A DNA stretch of 64,000 bases from positions 1 through 64,000 of the forward strand of contig JAEWLS010000027.1 in NCBI GenBank assembly GCA_023457435.1, in the 5' to 3' direction. The position numbers were made by a program, and so were the translations under genes. This document shows, in pieces, positions 26,501 to 33,371 of this stretch. How positions within the stretch are numbered: the stretch's first letter is position 1; each line of letters starts with the position of its first letter. The stretch is from Pseudomonadota bacterium (GTDB lineage: Bacteria > Pseudomonadota > Alphaproteobacteria > Rhizobiales > Rhizobiaceae). The notes under the pieces were generated by a model. The model was not told where the DNA came from and did not search any database. It worked only from the letters and a program-made list of their open reading frames with translations.

Positions 26501-26995
26501 CTCCGGCGGCGAAACAAAAGCGCCGGGGTTGAAGTTCGGCTCCCCACCATAGGTGCGATGGAACCAGACACCCAACGACCGTGCGAATTTCAGCGCGGTC
26601 AGAGCATTGTCGTGGCTCCCCTTTGCCTCGTGGACCGCGACATTCCCGAACTTGCGAAGCGCATGGAAGATGTCCGCGACCTCTCGCGGGATGATCCGGT
26701 CGTAAGACAACCGCCTAAGTGTGTCGTCGAAGGCCTCGCGCTCGTCCCTATACGCACCATGCCGGGCGGCTATGATCTTCGCGGTTAGCTCAGCGAACTG
26801 CCGCAGCTTGACTATGGCGGTTGAGGGGTCGTCGCGGAAATACCGTTCGGCAAATCCCGCTAGCGCGGACAACCTGCGATCATGAGCCGCTAGGAACGCG
26901 AAATTGGGTGAACTTTCCTCCCTCTTTTCCAAGTACGGCCAATCCCCCCAGGCACGTCGGTCTTTCCGAAGCCTATACGCTATTGATCTAGCCAT
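23540..26995 (-). CDS. hsdR: Type I restriction endonuclease subunit HsdR
   Basis: The 1151-residue motor and nuclease subunit. A DUF4145-like helical domain (about residues 20-130) and a coiled coil (about 170-250) precede the HsdR N-terminal nuclease domain with VGVVEAKRKRKN near 335. Two RecA-like helicase domains follow, with Walker A VAMATGTGKTKLAIALL near 470 and Walker B IVIDECHRGYL near 585. Later come MIGRATRKCDEIG (motif VI) and an EcoEI-type C-terminal domain. It would translocate and cut unmethylated DNA. Its start lies inside the end of the small membrane-protein gene. Confidence 0.96.
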   Translation of the reverse strand: MARSIAYRLRKDRRAWGDWPYLEKREESSPNFAFLAAHDRRLSALAGFAERYFRDDPSTAIVKLRQFAELTAKIIAARHGAYRDEREAFDDTLRRLSYDRIIPREVADIFHALRKFGNVAVHEAKGSHDNALTALKFARSLGVWFHRTYGGEPNFNPGAFVSPPEPVDATGALRAEIEALRQKVAETEDVAAAARREADEHARARETVEERLRREAEERVAWEQLAQESEAERSAIAAKLASLQAEAEEMPRANLMMFIERGEDAATKLDLDEAETRALIDQQLRDSGWEADTTTLRHSAGIRPAKGRNMAIAEWPTANGPADYALFVGTMLVGVVEAKRKRKNISAAIDQSERYSVGIKDSSDFSFAGGPWAEHRVPFVFAANGRSYLKQIETESGIWFRDTRRAANHRRALVNWPTPEGLSGLLEIDQDAADAALKIQPFEFGFPLRPYQEAAIRAVETALSDEERSMLVAMATGTGKTKLAIALLYRLLSAKRFRRICFVVDRSALGHQTEGEFSTTKVVAGKTFAEIFGLKGLGDVTPDLETKVHISTIQGLVKRALFAADTSGAPPVDQYDLIVIDECHRGYLLDREMSDAELSFRGQDDYISKYRRVLEYFDAVKIGLTATPALHTTDIFGEPIFRYSYREAVIDGYLIDHEPPVRIETALARSGIGFAEGEQVEYLAPATGEINTAILPDEIHFEVEKFNRQVITPEFNRVVAEELAKHIDPALPGKTLIFAATDAHADIVVSAIKTAFADAYGEIDDAAVRKITGSVDKVQTLIRSFRNDANPKIAVTVDLLTTGIDVPKIVNLVFLRRVNSRILYEQMIGRATRKCDEIGKEVFRIFDAVDLYPHLQNLTDMKPVVINPSISFEQLVGEMLGATDDAQRETICEQIAVKLRRRLKKLTDETRQRFEAVAGETPEAMLQRLLSGNAPDLAAWLKDRAAIGSILDWQSDCDDPRYVPISHHADEVVAVTRGYGDAQKPEDFLDSFSAFVRDNINAIAALKLVVQRPGDLTRADLKELRLALDRKGYSEANLRRAWADAKNEEIAASIIGFVRQAAIGDPLVPYEDRVRTAMRSIMASRQWTEPQKRWLKRIGEQIEKEVVVDREAIDKEPFIADGGFNRLNKVFGGELETILTGINEEMWLARA

Positions 26996-27348
26996 CCATC
27001 AAGTATGTGCTCCGGTATCGGCGTCGAAGCTTTGGCTATCATGCCAAATACAATCACACCCATGACCAACAGGAACGGCAAGATTTCTCCCTCGAAGTAG
27101 GCGTATCCAGCCGTCAACGTGACCGCACCTAAGGCAACCACTAGCGTCCACGGGTTGCCAGGTAGAGGTGCTCCGCTTTCGTCCAAGCGAAGCGCATCTC
27201 GCAGTGCAGTCTGATCTGCAACTGGAAGAAGCCGAAAAACTTGCCGTCCGCTCTCCGTGGCCAAGGCTTCACGAAGCCGATGGTAGCGCTTCACTGGGTC
27301 AACAGCCGAATGGTCATACTTCGTGGCAGGAGTTTTTCTCTGACGCAT
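26980..27348 (-). CDS. Small membrane protein before hsdR
   Basis: A 122-residue protein with a charged N-terminal half (about residues 1-65, KRYHRLREALATESGRQVF) and two adjacent hydrophobic segments (TLVVALGAVTLTAGYAYF and ILPFLLVMGVIVFGMIAK). It has no recognised family. It overlaps the hsdR start by 16 bp, so it is probably translated with the restriction operon. Small membrane proteins next to defence nucleases can be effectors, but that role is only a possibility here. Confidence 0.62.
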   Translation of the reverse strand: MRQRKTPATKYDHSAVDPVKRYHRLREALATESGRQVFRLLPVADQTALRDALRLDESGAPLPGNPWTLVVALGAVTLTAGYAYFEGEILPFLLVMGVIVFGMIAKASTPIPEHILDGWLDQ

Positions 27349-27434
27349 GGAAATCCATTTTCACCGAGGGCGCAAATAACGCTCAATCAACTCATTTTTG
27401 GTCTCGAGAAGTGAATGTTAGCGGAGGTTAGGGG

Positions 27435-27878
27435 TCACCCTGACAGGCATGTCCTGAACGTACTGATCGCCGCGCCGGAACCGTCGAGAGGAACGTTGAT
27501 CTGCCCGATGCCGTCTAGCGAAACCGTCAGCTTTCTGCCGGATGCCACGGCATTCAGCAGCCCGAGATCGTGCAATTCCATTTCGAGATAACCGAAGTAG
27601 TCATTGAGGCCGCCACGCAACTGGTAAGCCTTGCCGTCATCGACTTGCCAAACACTGGTGACCTCATCGGGGTAGCTCTCTTGCCGAAAATCCAAGAGTG
27701 CTGCGGCGTAGCCACCGGGAGCGCCGTGGAAGCCTAGGGTCGCCCCCAAGGCATGAGCATGGGTGACGGTGCAGAACGGCCCCCAATCTTCTTCGTGTTG
27801 GGATGCCGACCAACCTGCTGAGTGTGATGCGCCGACGAAAGCCGCGAGCGCCGCGATTGTGACGATTGCTGTCTTCAT
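27435..27878 (-). CDS. Small exported hypothetical protein
   Basis: A 147-residue protein with a signal peptide (MKTAIVTIAALAAFVGASHSAG) and two cysteines in the mature part (WGPFCTVTHAHA and FRTCLSG at the end), possibly disulfide-bonded in the periplasm. I do not recognise the family. The ATG at 27878 overlaps the upstream stop as ATGA. A gap of 86 bp separates it from the membrane-protein gene. Confidence 0.62.
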   Translation of the reverse strand: MKTAIVTIAALAAFVGASHSAGWSASQHEEDWGPFCTVTHAHALGATLGFHGAPGGYAAALLDFRQESYPDEVTSVWQVDDGKAYQLRGGLNDYFGYLEMELHDLGLLNAVASGRKLTVSLDGIGQINVPLDGSGAAISTFRTCLSG

Positions 27879-28540
27879 ATCGCCAGAAACTGCGCATCGC
27901 CGGTCGCCCAACCGAGCCTGAGCCGTTGCCCTGTTTTCAACGTCGTTACGACGGCGATGTCAGCTTCCGCCGACAGGCCAATCGCTTCAAGCAGAGCCAC
28001 ATAGTCCTCAAACCACAATCGCTGCGGCGAGAAGGAATGCACGATCATCGCCGCCTCGTCTGTCTTGAAGCGGCGTGCTTCAATCAGCGCCGAGGCCGTT
28101 CGGTGCAGCAGCTGATACCGCAGGTGCAGCGGCGGGCGCTCGGGGTCCAGCCCTAGAAGCTCGCAGAGATGGCGGAGCCGCACCTGCTTGCCGTCCGAAG
28201 GCGTGCGCAGCCATTCAGCCACGGTCTTGTCGAAGGGCTCGTTGACCTTGCCCTCGATCATTGCGGCGCACGTCTCCTCTCCATGGCGGATGAGCGCAAA
28301 CACGTCGTTCTGGCTCTGCGTAGTTCCGCCCGGAAGAGGAACTTTGTACTCTGGCACCGCGAGCAGAAGCTCCGCAGGTGCGTCGAACATTCGGGCGATC
28401 TCGGGCGGAAGACCGTTTGCGCTTTCCCAGCAATAGGCGAGGGTCTTGGCGGAATATCCTGTTCGCCAATGCAGGTCGGGCTTTGCGAGAAATGCCTGCC
28501 ACGCGATTGGGCCGCTACTAGGAATGTGAACTCGTGTCAT
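27875..28540 (-). CDS. DUF6946-like protein, possible nuclease fold
   Basis: A 221-residue cytoplasmic protein. The N-terminal segment WRTGYSAKTLAYCWE and the core QNDVFALIRHGEETCAAMIEGKV are notable: an acidic residue followed by E-x-K is the layout of PD-(D/E)XK nucleases. Later come LRYQLLHRTASALIEARRF and MIVHSFSPQRLWFEDY. I associate this pattern with the DUF6946 family from memory; a nuclease role is an inference. The ATG at 28540 has GGAGG seven bases upstream. It starts the minus-strand gene run that leads into the restriction operon. Confidence 0.6.
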   Translation of the reverse strand: MTRVHIPSSGPIAWQAFLAKPDLHWRTGYSAKTLAYCWESANGLPPEIARMFDAPAELLLAVPEYKVPLPGGTTQSQNDVFALIRHGEETCAAMIEGKVNEPFDKTVAEWLRTPSDGKQVRLRHLCELLGLDPERPPLHLRYQLLHRTASALIEARRFKTDEAAMIVHSFSPQRLWFEDYVALLEAIGLSAEADIAVVTTLKTGQRLRLGWATGDAQFLAI

Positions 28541-28738
28541 AGGTCCTCCGTCTTCTTGGTGAATGAGTAGCGGCAAAAGGTTGCGAGGGCTTTGCTTTCT
28601 GAGCAAAAATGCGGCCATTGGGTCCGTCAACTATCCAGACGCAAAGCGTGCGACGATATTCTCGCCTCAACCAATAGGTTCGCATCGAGGCATTTACGAC
28701 ATTAGGAAATTGCAACCTTTTCAGTTCATGCTGCCAAG

Positions 28739-29613
28739 ATGAGACTGTTTGCGACACGGGTGTGGGGGATGAACTTCGGACGAATTCCCTTGGCTACGTT
28801 CACAACAAAAGGCCACCTTGATCGCTTGCTTCGGCTTGCGAAGCGTGGTGATCGCCTCGTCTTCGTAGGGACGCAGACCGACCGAACCGCTGAGGAACAC
28901 ATCGTGGTCGATTGCTCGGGATGGCGGAAATTGGCTTTGAGCCGCTTCGCACGCTTGACGTCATCGACCGGAACGAGCTCGATCCGAGGGACTTCGACCC
29001 GTTCGAGAGTTTCCGTTTCCCTCACGCTGTCGCGTTGGTGAGGGCGTGGCGGTTCGTGCCTTCGCCACTGCTCACTGACGTCCTAGCAAAGCAGCTTACA
29101 ATGCTCGCCACTCCCGGGGTCGTCGAGCTCGACGCCGCCGATGCAGAAAACGTTCTGGCTCTCGCGTCCGAGCAGGTAGCTCTTCCTGAGCTTCCCGCAC
29201 TTGCAAGGATGTCTCAGCTCAACCAGCTTTTCCGACCCACCACAGGACCAAGGCCGACGGACGCTACCTACACTGTGACTAGGAGCGTACAGGAAAGCAG
29301 TTGGACCTACGCGCTCCGGTACGGCAAGAGAAACGTATTCAAGATCGGCCACACGACCGATCTTGACGGTCGTCTCCACTCCATCAATCAGCACATCCCG
29401 ACGGAACTTGGCGTGGAAAGCTGGTCGGTGAACCTAACACAGAGGTGGAACGCGGCGGACCATGCATACGACATGGAGCAGCACGTATTCGGGCTCCTAG
29501 CAGCTAAGCGTTCCGGTTTCGAGCGTATCCAGTGTTCGGAGGTCGAACTGCAGAGCGCATGGCAAGCGGCGCTGATCGAAGTCGTCGGCCTATCCCGGGT
29601 AGCCGTGAGCTAA
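28739..29613 (+). pseudogene. Frameshifted GIY-YIG (T5orf172/MUG113-like) gene
   Basis: Two plus-strand frames together make one protein. Residues from the ATG at 28739 (FGRIPLATFTTKGHLDRLLR... VFVGTQTDRTAEEH) continue, after about 28898-28905, in another frame as RGRLLGMAEIGFEPLRTLDVI, reading on to the stop at 29613. The second part contains the GIY-YIG/T5orf172-type pattern YALRYGKRNVFKIGHTTDL, then HSINQHIPTE and a Glu-rich helix YDMEQHVFGLL. One base seems to be missing after GAGGAACAC. The protein would be about 290 residues. It converges with the recombinase fusion gene (4-bp overlap). Sequencing error cannot be excluded. Confidence 0.75.
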
Positions 29614-31751
29614 AGGACCGCTCCTGCCGCGTTGTCGGTGAAGATATCGCCGATGCGGACGTAGCGGGCCAGCATGGCGTCAGAGGCGTGGCCTGTCGTG
29701 CGGCGAATAGAGAGTGTGCTGACACCTGCGATGACGGCGCTGGTGGCCAGCCCAGCGCGAAGGCTGTGACCGGAATAGGCATGGGGGTCGAAGCCTGCTG
29801 CCTCAGCCCGCTTCTTCACGATGATGGATACTGCCTCGCCGGACAGGCGCTGGCTGTCCACATGTCCGTGGCGGTTGATGCTGCGGAATATCGGGCCGTC
29901 CGTAGTGCCGGTAGTTTCAAGCCAGTCGGCGAGATGCTTGACCGGACACCATTTCGTCCGACCGAATGGGATGCCGATCTTGCGTCCCGCGCCAGTCTGG
30001 TCGGTCTTCGATCTGCGGATCGTGAGGACGATGCCCTGACGAACGTTCTCAACGTCGGCAAGGTCGAGGCCAACCAACTCTGAGCGACGGAACGCCCCGC
30101 CGAACCCGAGAAGCAGGAGTGCCTTGTCGCGCTGGTCTTTCGGGCGCTCGCCAATTCGCTCCAACATTTGGAACAGGTCTTCGCGAAGGATGGGCTTCGC
30201 TTCGCGCTGCGCGGTGCCGATCATGCGCCTGATGCCCCGCATCGTGGCCTTGACGATTTCCGACTTGGTCGGGTCATCGGCACCGATGGCGCGGTGCGCC
30301 TTAGACAGCGAAGCCAACCGCCTGTTGATCGTCGCCGCTGTGTGGGTGGACGCAAGCCCAGCCAGATACTCAGCAACCTGCTCGGGCGAAGAAGGGATGG
30401 TCCCGCCCCAAGTCTCGTAGTGCGCAATATCTGACCCGTAGGCGCGCCTGGTCGCGTCGGCGAGGGAATGAGTGAGCAGCGCCCGCACCTCATGTGACAC
30501 GCCTTGTGCGCCGGAAATTAGGTGAGGGCAATTCGGCGTCCGTCGGGCATCGGGAGCCAGTGCAATTGATTGCATTTGATTATAAATTGAATGACCGCCA
30601 CTTCCCGCCTCAACGGCTGGCGTGGTTTGCAGCGCAACTGCAAGGGAGTTCTCACAGAACATTTGCTCTCTCCTCATCCAGAGCCTGAAGGTCGTCGCGC
30701 AGCAGGTCAGGACTTCGCTCGCATCCTCAATGCCAAAGCCGTTTGCCTCGACCTCCATGGTTCTTCGCAAACGCTCACCCATGGGCCATTGCAAACGTCG
30801 GCGGAGAAGTCCGCCTTGTGCGCGAAAGACGAGGCCGCCTAAGAACTCGACACGATCACGCGGTGTGATGTGCTCGCCGATCCACCGACCAGATGGCGTG
30901 TCTTGCTTTAAGAAGGCTTTCAAACTCGCCCTGCCGGGACGGGTGTAGAAATCCACACACCACGAAGGTACGTCACCTATCATCGTCGTTGGTAGAAAAT
31001 CATCTTCCTTTTCAGTGGGTTCGTATCCGGTGCAGCGCGCAGGGACATCGCGGGACAGTAGGGACATGAGCGCTGGGAGGGGTTCCCGGAACCGGGTTGA
31101 ACCCCGTTCGGCGAGGTCCACGACGGTGAAGGGAAAGTCCGCCCGCCGCATTGATCCGAAGACGCAGGCTAAGTTGCCTTTGCGTGGACGCATCGAGCTA
31201 ACGGGAAATCTGTCGGTCCCACGGGCGAAGGTCAACGCGATCCCTCGGGTGATGATGTCGCCGTCGCCGCATACGATCTCCATCAGTTCTCGCAGGGCGC
31301 GGTAGGTCAGGCTGAGACGCTCTGCCTCGTATCGAGGATGGCTGATGACCGTCATCAGCAGATCGTCCGCAGCTCGGCATTTACGTGCAGCTGCCATGCG
31401 TTCCACGATGGCGCTGGCGACCACCCAGTCGCCTCCAAACAGCCTGCGCACACCCTTGCCTGACGTGGCGGTGAGCACAGGGGCGATCAGGTCAAGGCTA
31501 CCGAGGCCGACATCTTCAAACACAGCCACCGTGAGCCTCTTCCAGAGCCGATCTGGCGCGCGCTGCAAGAGCGTTGCGGCAGCACGGAGTGCGTGGGCTG
31601 TCTCCCCCCGACGGATCGCCTTCTGCAAGAGCGACATCGCGAGCCATTCGGATATCGCGAGAGGCTGAGGCTCGGGTGTCGCTGACAGCCTCTCCGTCAA
31701 AACCTCCGCCAGCTCCGCGGAACTCGCAGCGAAAAATTCCTTGGTGTCCAT
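29610..31751 (-). CDS. Large N-terminal domain fused to a tyrosine recombinase
   Basis: A 713-residue protein. Residues about 415-713 are a tyrosine recombinase: core-binding helices (SLADATRRAYGSDIAHYETW), catalytic Arg near 555 (GGAFRRSELVGLDL), Lys near 583 (RRSKTDQTG), HSLR near 662, His in TTGHAS and Tyr in ARYVRIG. Residues about 1-380 are unrelated to integrases. The segment LQKAIRRGETAHALRAAATL...WKRLTVAVFEDVGLG recalls the C-terminal collar/MgsA domain of clamp-loader-like AAA proteins, but no ATPase domain precedes it. The linker (near 385-400) is encoded by an AT-rich stretch at 30555-30600. GGAGA precedes the ATG. Confidence 0.8.
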   Translation of the reverse strand: MDTKEFFAASSAELAEVLTERLSATPEPQPLAISEWLAMSLLQKAIRRGETAHALRAAATLLQRAPDRLWKRLTVAVFEDVGLGSLDLIAPVLTATSGKGVRRLFGGDWVVASAIVERMAAARKCRAADDLLMTVISHPRYEAERLSLTYRALRELMEIVCGDGDIITRGIALTFARGTDRFPVSSMRPRKGNLACVFGSMRRADFPFTVVDLAERGSTRFREPLPALMSLLSRDVPARCTGYEPTEKEDDFLPTTMIGDVPSWCVDFYTRPGRASLKAFLKQDTPSGRWIGEHITPRDRVEFLGGLVFRAQGGLLRRRLQWPMGERLRRTMEVEANGFGIEDASEVLTCCATTFRLWMRREQMFCENSLAVALQTTPAVEAGSGGHSIYNQMQSIALAPDARRTPNCPHLISGAQGVSHEVRALLTHSLADATRRAYGSDIAHYETWGGTIPSSPEQVAEYLAGLASTHTAATINRRLASLSKAHRAIGADDPTKSEIVKATMRGIRRMIGTAQREAKPILREDLFQMLERIGERPKDQRDKALLLLGFGGAFRRSELVGLDLADVENVRQGIVLTIRRSKTDQTGAGRKIGIPFGRTKWCPVKHLADWLETTGTTDGPIFRSINRHGHVDSQRLSGEAVSIIVKKRAEAAGFDPHAYSGHSLRAGLATSAVIAGVSTLSIRRTTGHASDAMLARYVRIGDIFTDNAAGAVL

Positions 31752-32209
31752 GTCCGTCTCCTGTTCTGGGAGGCGGTCAGGAACTAAGGCCCCGCTATGA
31801 GCGGTAACGAGATGGGCACCTATAGAAAGGGAAAAGACCTTGTCGTGCCAATTGGCGATGGGATGGTTGAGGGAGGCTGATTTCCCACTTTGCCGAACGC
31901 CGCAACCTCCTAGCTGTGAAGGCCGAAACTCGAAAACTTTAATGTCGCCGGAACTGTCGCGAGACCACCGAGTGACATCGTGGAGGGAGGGTAGTGGAGG
32001 ATGGTTCCGACCAACGGGAGGGATAAGAGCGAAGCGACATTCTTCCCGTTCTCAAAGTTATTCGAAACCTGCATCTTGTGGTGCTCTCCGTGAGGCCCAG
32101 CCGAGCGGAAGCACGCCACTCTTTTCAATGTCCGTTTCTTTTTTTGTCTAACTGATCAAATTGAAAAGAGTAATTCTAACCCTCTAAATTCGGGAGAAAG
32201 AACAATCGG
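31752..32209. other. Island intergenic region with a long inverted repeat
   Basis: These 458 bp between two minus-strand genes hold no convincing gene; the plus-strand frame at 31840-32151 has no protein-like character. The right third is AT-rich and contains a 12-bp inverted repeat (separate entry). Promoter elements for the recombinase fusion gene are probably here. Confidence 0.5.
32118..32171. repeat. Perfect 12-bp inverted repeat around a T-rich loop
   Basis: ACTCTTTTCAAT (32118-32129) and ATTGAAAAGAGT (32160-32171) are exact reverse complements, 30 bp apart. The interval contains a run of seven T. It lies just past the stop of the 32210-32992 gene and may be a terminator, an operator, or the end of a lost small element. 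Confidence 0.6.
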
Positions 32210-32992
32210 TCATTTCGGCTTCTTGTTCTTCCAAAGAGCCGGATTAATCGCCTTCAGCGCCTCTGGTGGCTCTTTTCCGATAGTCTGATAGCGCATCACC
32301 ATCATGTCCACCGCCACTTTATGATAGCGCCGAAGCGTCTTGATATGCGGGTACTTGAAGTACATGGGCTTGGCAGTTCCCATTGCAGCTTCGTGCGCTT
32401 GCACGACTTTCACTCCGCCCATAAACTCGGTCCAATCATTGACGGCCATCTTGAACAGCTCGATCTGAAGGCCAGCTGGCCAGTCCTTCGCGAGACCAAC
32501 CATACAGCCATATTCAGACCGGGTTTCATTCTCGCGAAGCCGTCCGAGTGTTTTGTTGATCTTTTTGATCTGTGCGTCGGTTTCACTCTTCTCGTTTATC
32601 ATCGCCTGTTTGAGCTGGACGGTTAGCTTCTCCTTTTCAGCCTCCAACTCGGCCCGATGGATAGGAACGTTTTTATTAAGCCAACTGCGCCAGACCTTGA
32701 CCATCTTTCGGGCTTCGTCTTCGGGCATTGGTGGGCCCTCTTCTCCTACACGGAGGAGAACGGTATTGACGCCATCAATTACCCGACAGGTCGAAACGAA
32801 GGGGGCTTGCCCCGGAGGGGCCCCTACAATCCGGCGCAGCGTCCTCTCCGACATTCCTAGTTTGGAGGCACGTTGGGTATGCGAGAGCTTGCACCACTTG
32901 TAGCCATAGAGTTCGTGTGGGTTGGCTTCAATGCTTGCTGCAATTAGCTGCATCAGTGCTTCAACCTTGGCCTCCGACAGGGGCCCGCTCAT
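32210..32992 (-). CDS. HTH-containing hypothetical protein near attR
   Basis: A 260-residue protein. A helix-turn-helix can be read near residues 38-58 (KLSHTQRASKLGMSERTLRRIV), a basic helical region with coiled-coil character at about 105-165 (AELEAEKEKLTVQLKQAM), and a C-terminal part ending NPALWKNKKPK. The layout resembles replication-initiation or regulatory proteins of mobile elements, but I cannot name a family. The ATG at 32992 has GGTGG at proper spacing; a GTG at 33004 is in frame. It is the last gene before attR. Confidence 0.6.
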   Translation of the reverse strand: MSGPLSEAKVEALMQLIAASIEANPHELYGYKWCKLSHTQRASKLGMSERTLRRIVGAPPGQAPFVSTCRVIDGVNTVLLRVGEEGPPMPEDEARKMVKVWRSWLNKNVPIHRAELEAEKEKLTVQLKQAMINEKSETDAQIKKINKTLGRLRENETRSEYGCMVGLAKDWPAGLQIELFKMAVNDWTEFMGGVKVVQAHEAAMGTAKPMYFKYPHIKTLRRYHKVAVDMMVMRYQTIGKEPPEALKAINPALWKNKKPK

Positions 32993-33032
32993 GCCGCAGT
33001 CCACCCGTTCGGCGATGAATTGAGGACCGTGG

Positions 33033-33092
33033 GGTTAGCAGAATTGCAAGATTCCCTTGTGATGCCCGTTGTGACCTCTTGCCCGGTTAGCA
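33033..33092. repeat. Two GGTTAGCA copies near attR (candidate integrase arm sites)
   Basis: GGTTAGCA occurs at 33033-33040 and 33085-33092, 37 to 96 bp inside attR. The first shares GGTTAGCAGA plus a following TT with the attL-side copy at 14193-14200. Together with 14176-14200 this gives four octamers near the two ends. Confidence 0.5.
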
Positions 33093-33128
33093 AGCAGATG
33101 TGATTGAAACTAGAGGACTGTGCCCGAA

Positions 33129-33144
33129 CCTCCGGGCCCACCAT
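33129..33144 (+). repeat. attR core (duplicate of tRNA 3' end)
   Basis: CCTCCGGGCCCACCAT, identical to 14115-14130. The bases to its left (ACTGTGCCCGAA) do not continue the tRNA, so this is a 3' fragment and marks the right edge of the island. Confidence 0.88.
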
Positions 33145-33266
33145 TGACCGTGCCTGCACGTGTCGCTTTTTCCCAGGTCGGGACACGCCAGAGATCGAAC
33201 CTAAGTAGCCGCCGAGGCGGTGGTGCGGAAGACGCAGGTGACGCGCAGCGGCCCACTGGACTTCCG

Positions 33267-33282
33267 CCTAATGGACGTTAGG
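33267..33282. promoter_or_regulatory. CCTAA-N6-TTAGG palindromic operator candidate
   Basis: CCTAATGGACGTTAGG lies 90 bp before the NTF2-like gene at 33372 and is the first of five related sites in the catabolic region. The rest of the 33145-33371 interval has no gene I can support. Confidence 0.6.
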
Positions 33283-33371
33283 ATCAAGCTGCGGTCGCGG
33301 GGAGAGCGGCTGGTTGCGCGGGCAGGGGTCTGCGTTCCGGCGTGGCCCGGCCGCATGAGGGAGATACCGGA

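Larger units (their letters stand above)
14115..33144. mobile_element. tRNA-integrated genomic island, about 19 kb
   Basis: The element is bounded by identical 16-bp repeats at 14115-14130 (tRNA 3' end) and 33129-33144. A tyrosine integrase lies 93 bp inside the left repeat. Its cargo is a type I restriction-modification operon with embedded nuclease and toxin-antitoxin-like genes, a recombinase fusion and an Arc-like regulator. Its sequence is visibly less GC-rich than the flanks. No conjugation or replication genes were seen, so it is probably an integrative island mobilised in trans. Confidence 0.88.

Noticed and set aside
31840..32151. 103-codon plus-strand frame in the island gap
   Set aside because: Composition is not protein-like, no ribosome site, no family resemblance; the region looks non-coding.
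14115..33144. CRISPR array or direct-repeat array within the island
   Set aside because: No regularly spaced repeats were seen on reading the non-coding stretches; the recurring octamers are only near the ends.
33180..33215. tRNA T-arm-like sequence on the minus strand (GGTTCGATCTC)
   Set aside because: Only a T-loop-like piece can be seen; no acceptor, D or anticodon stems fold around it.
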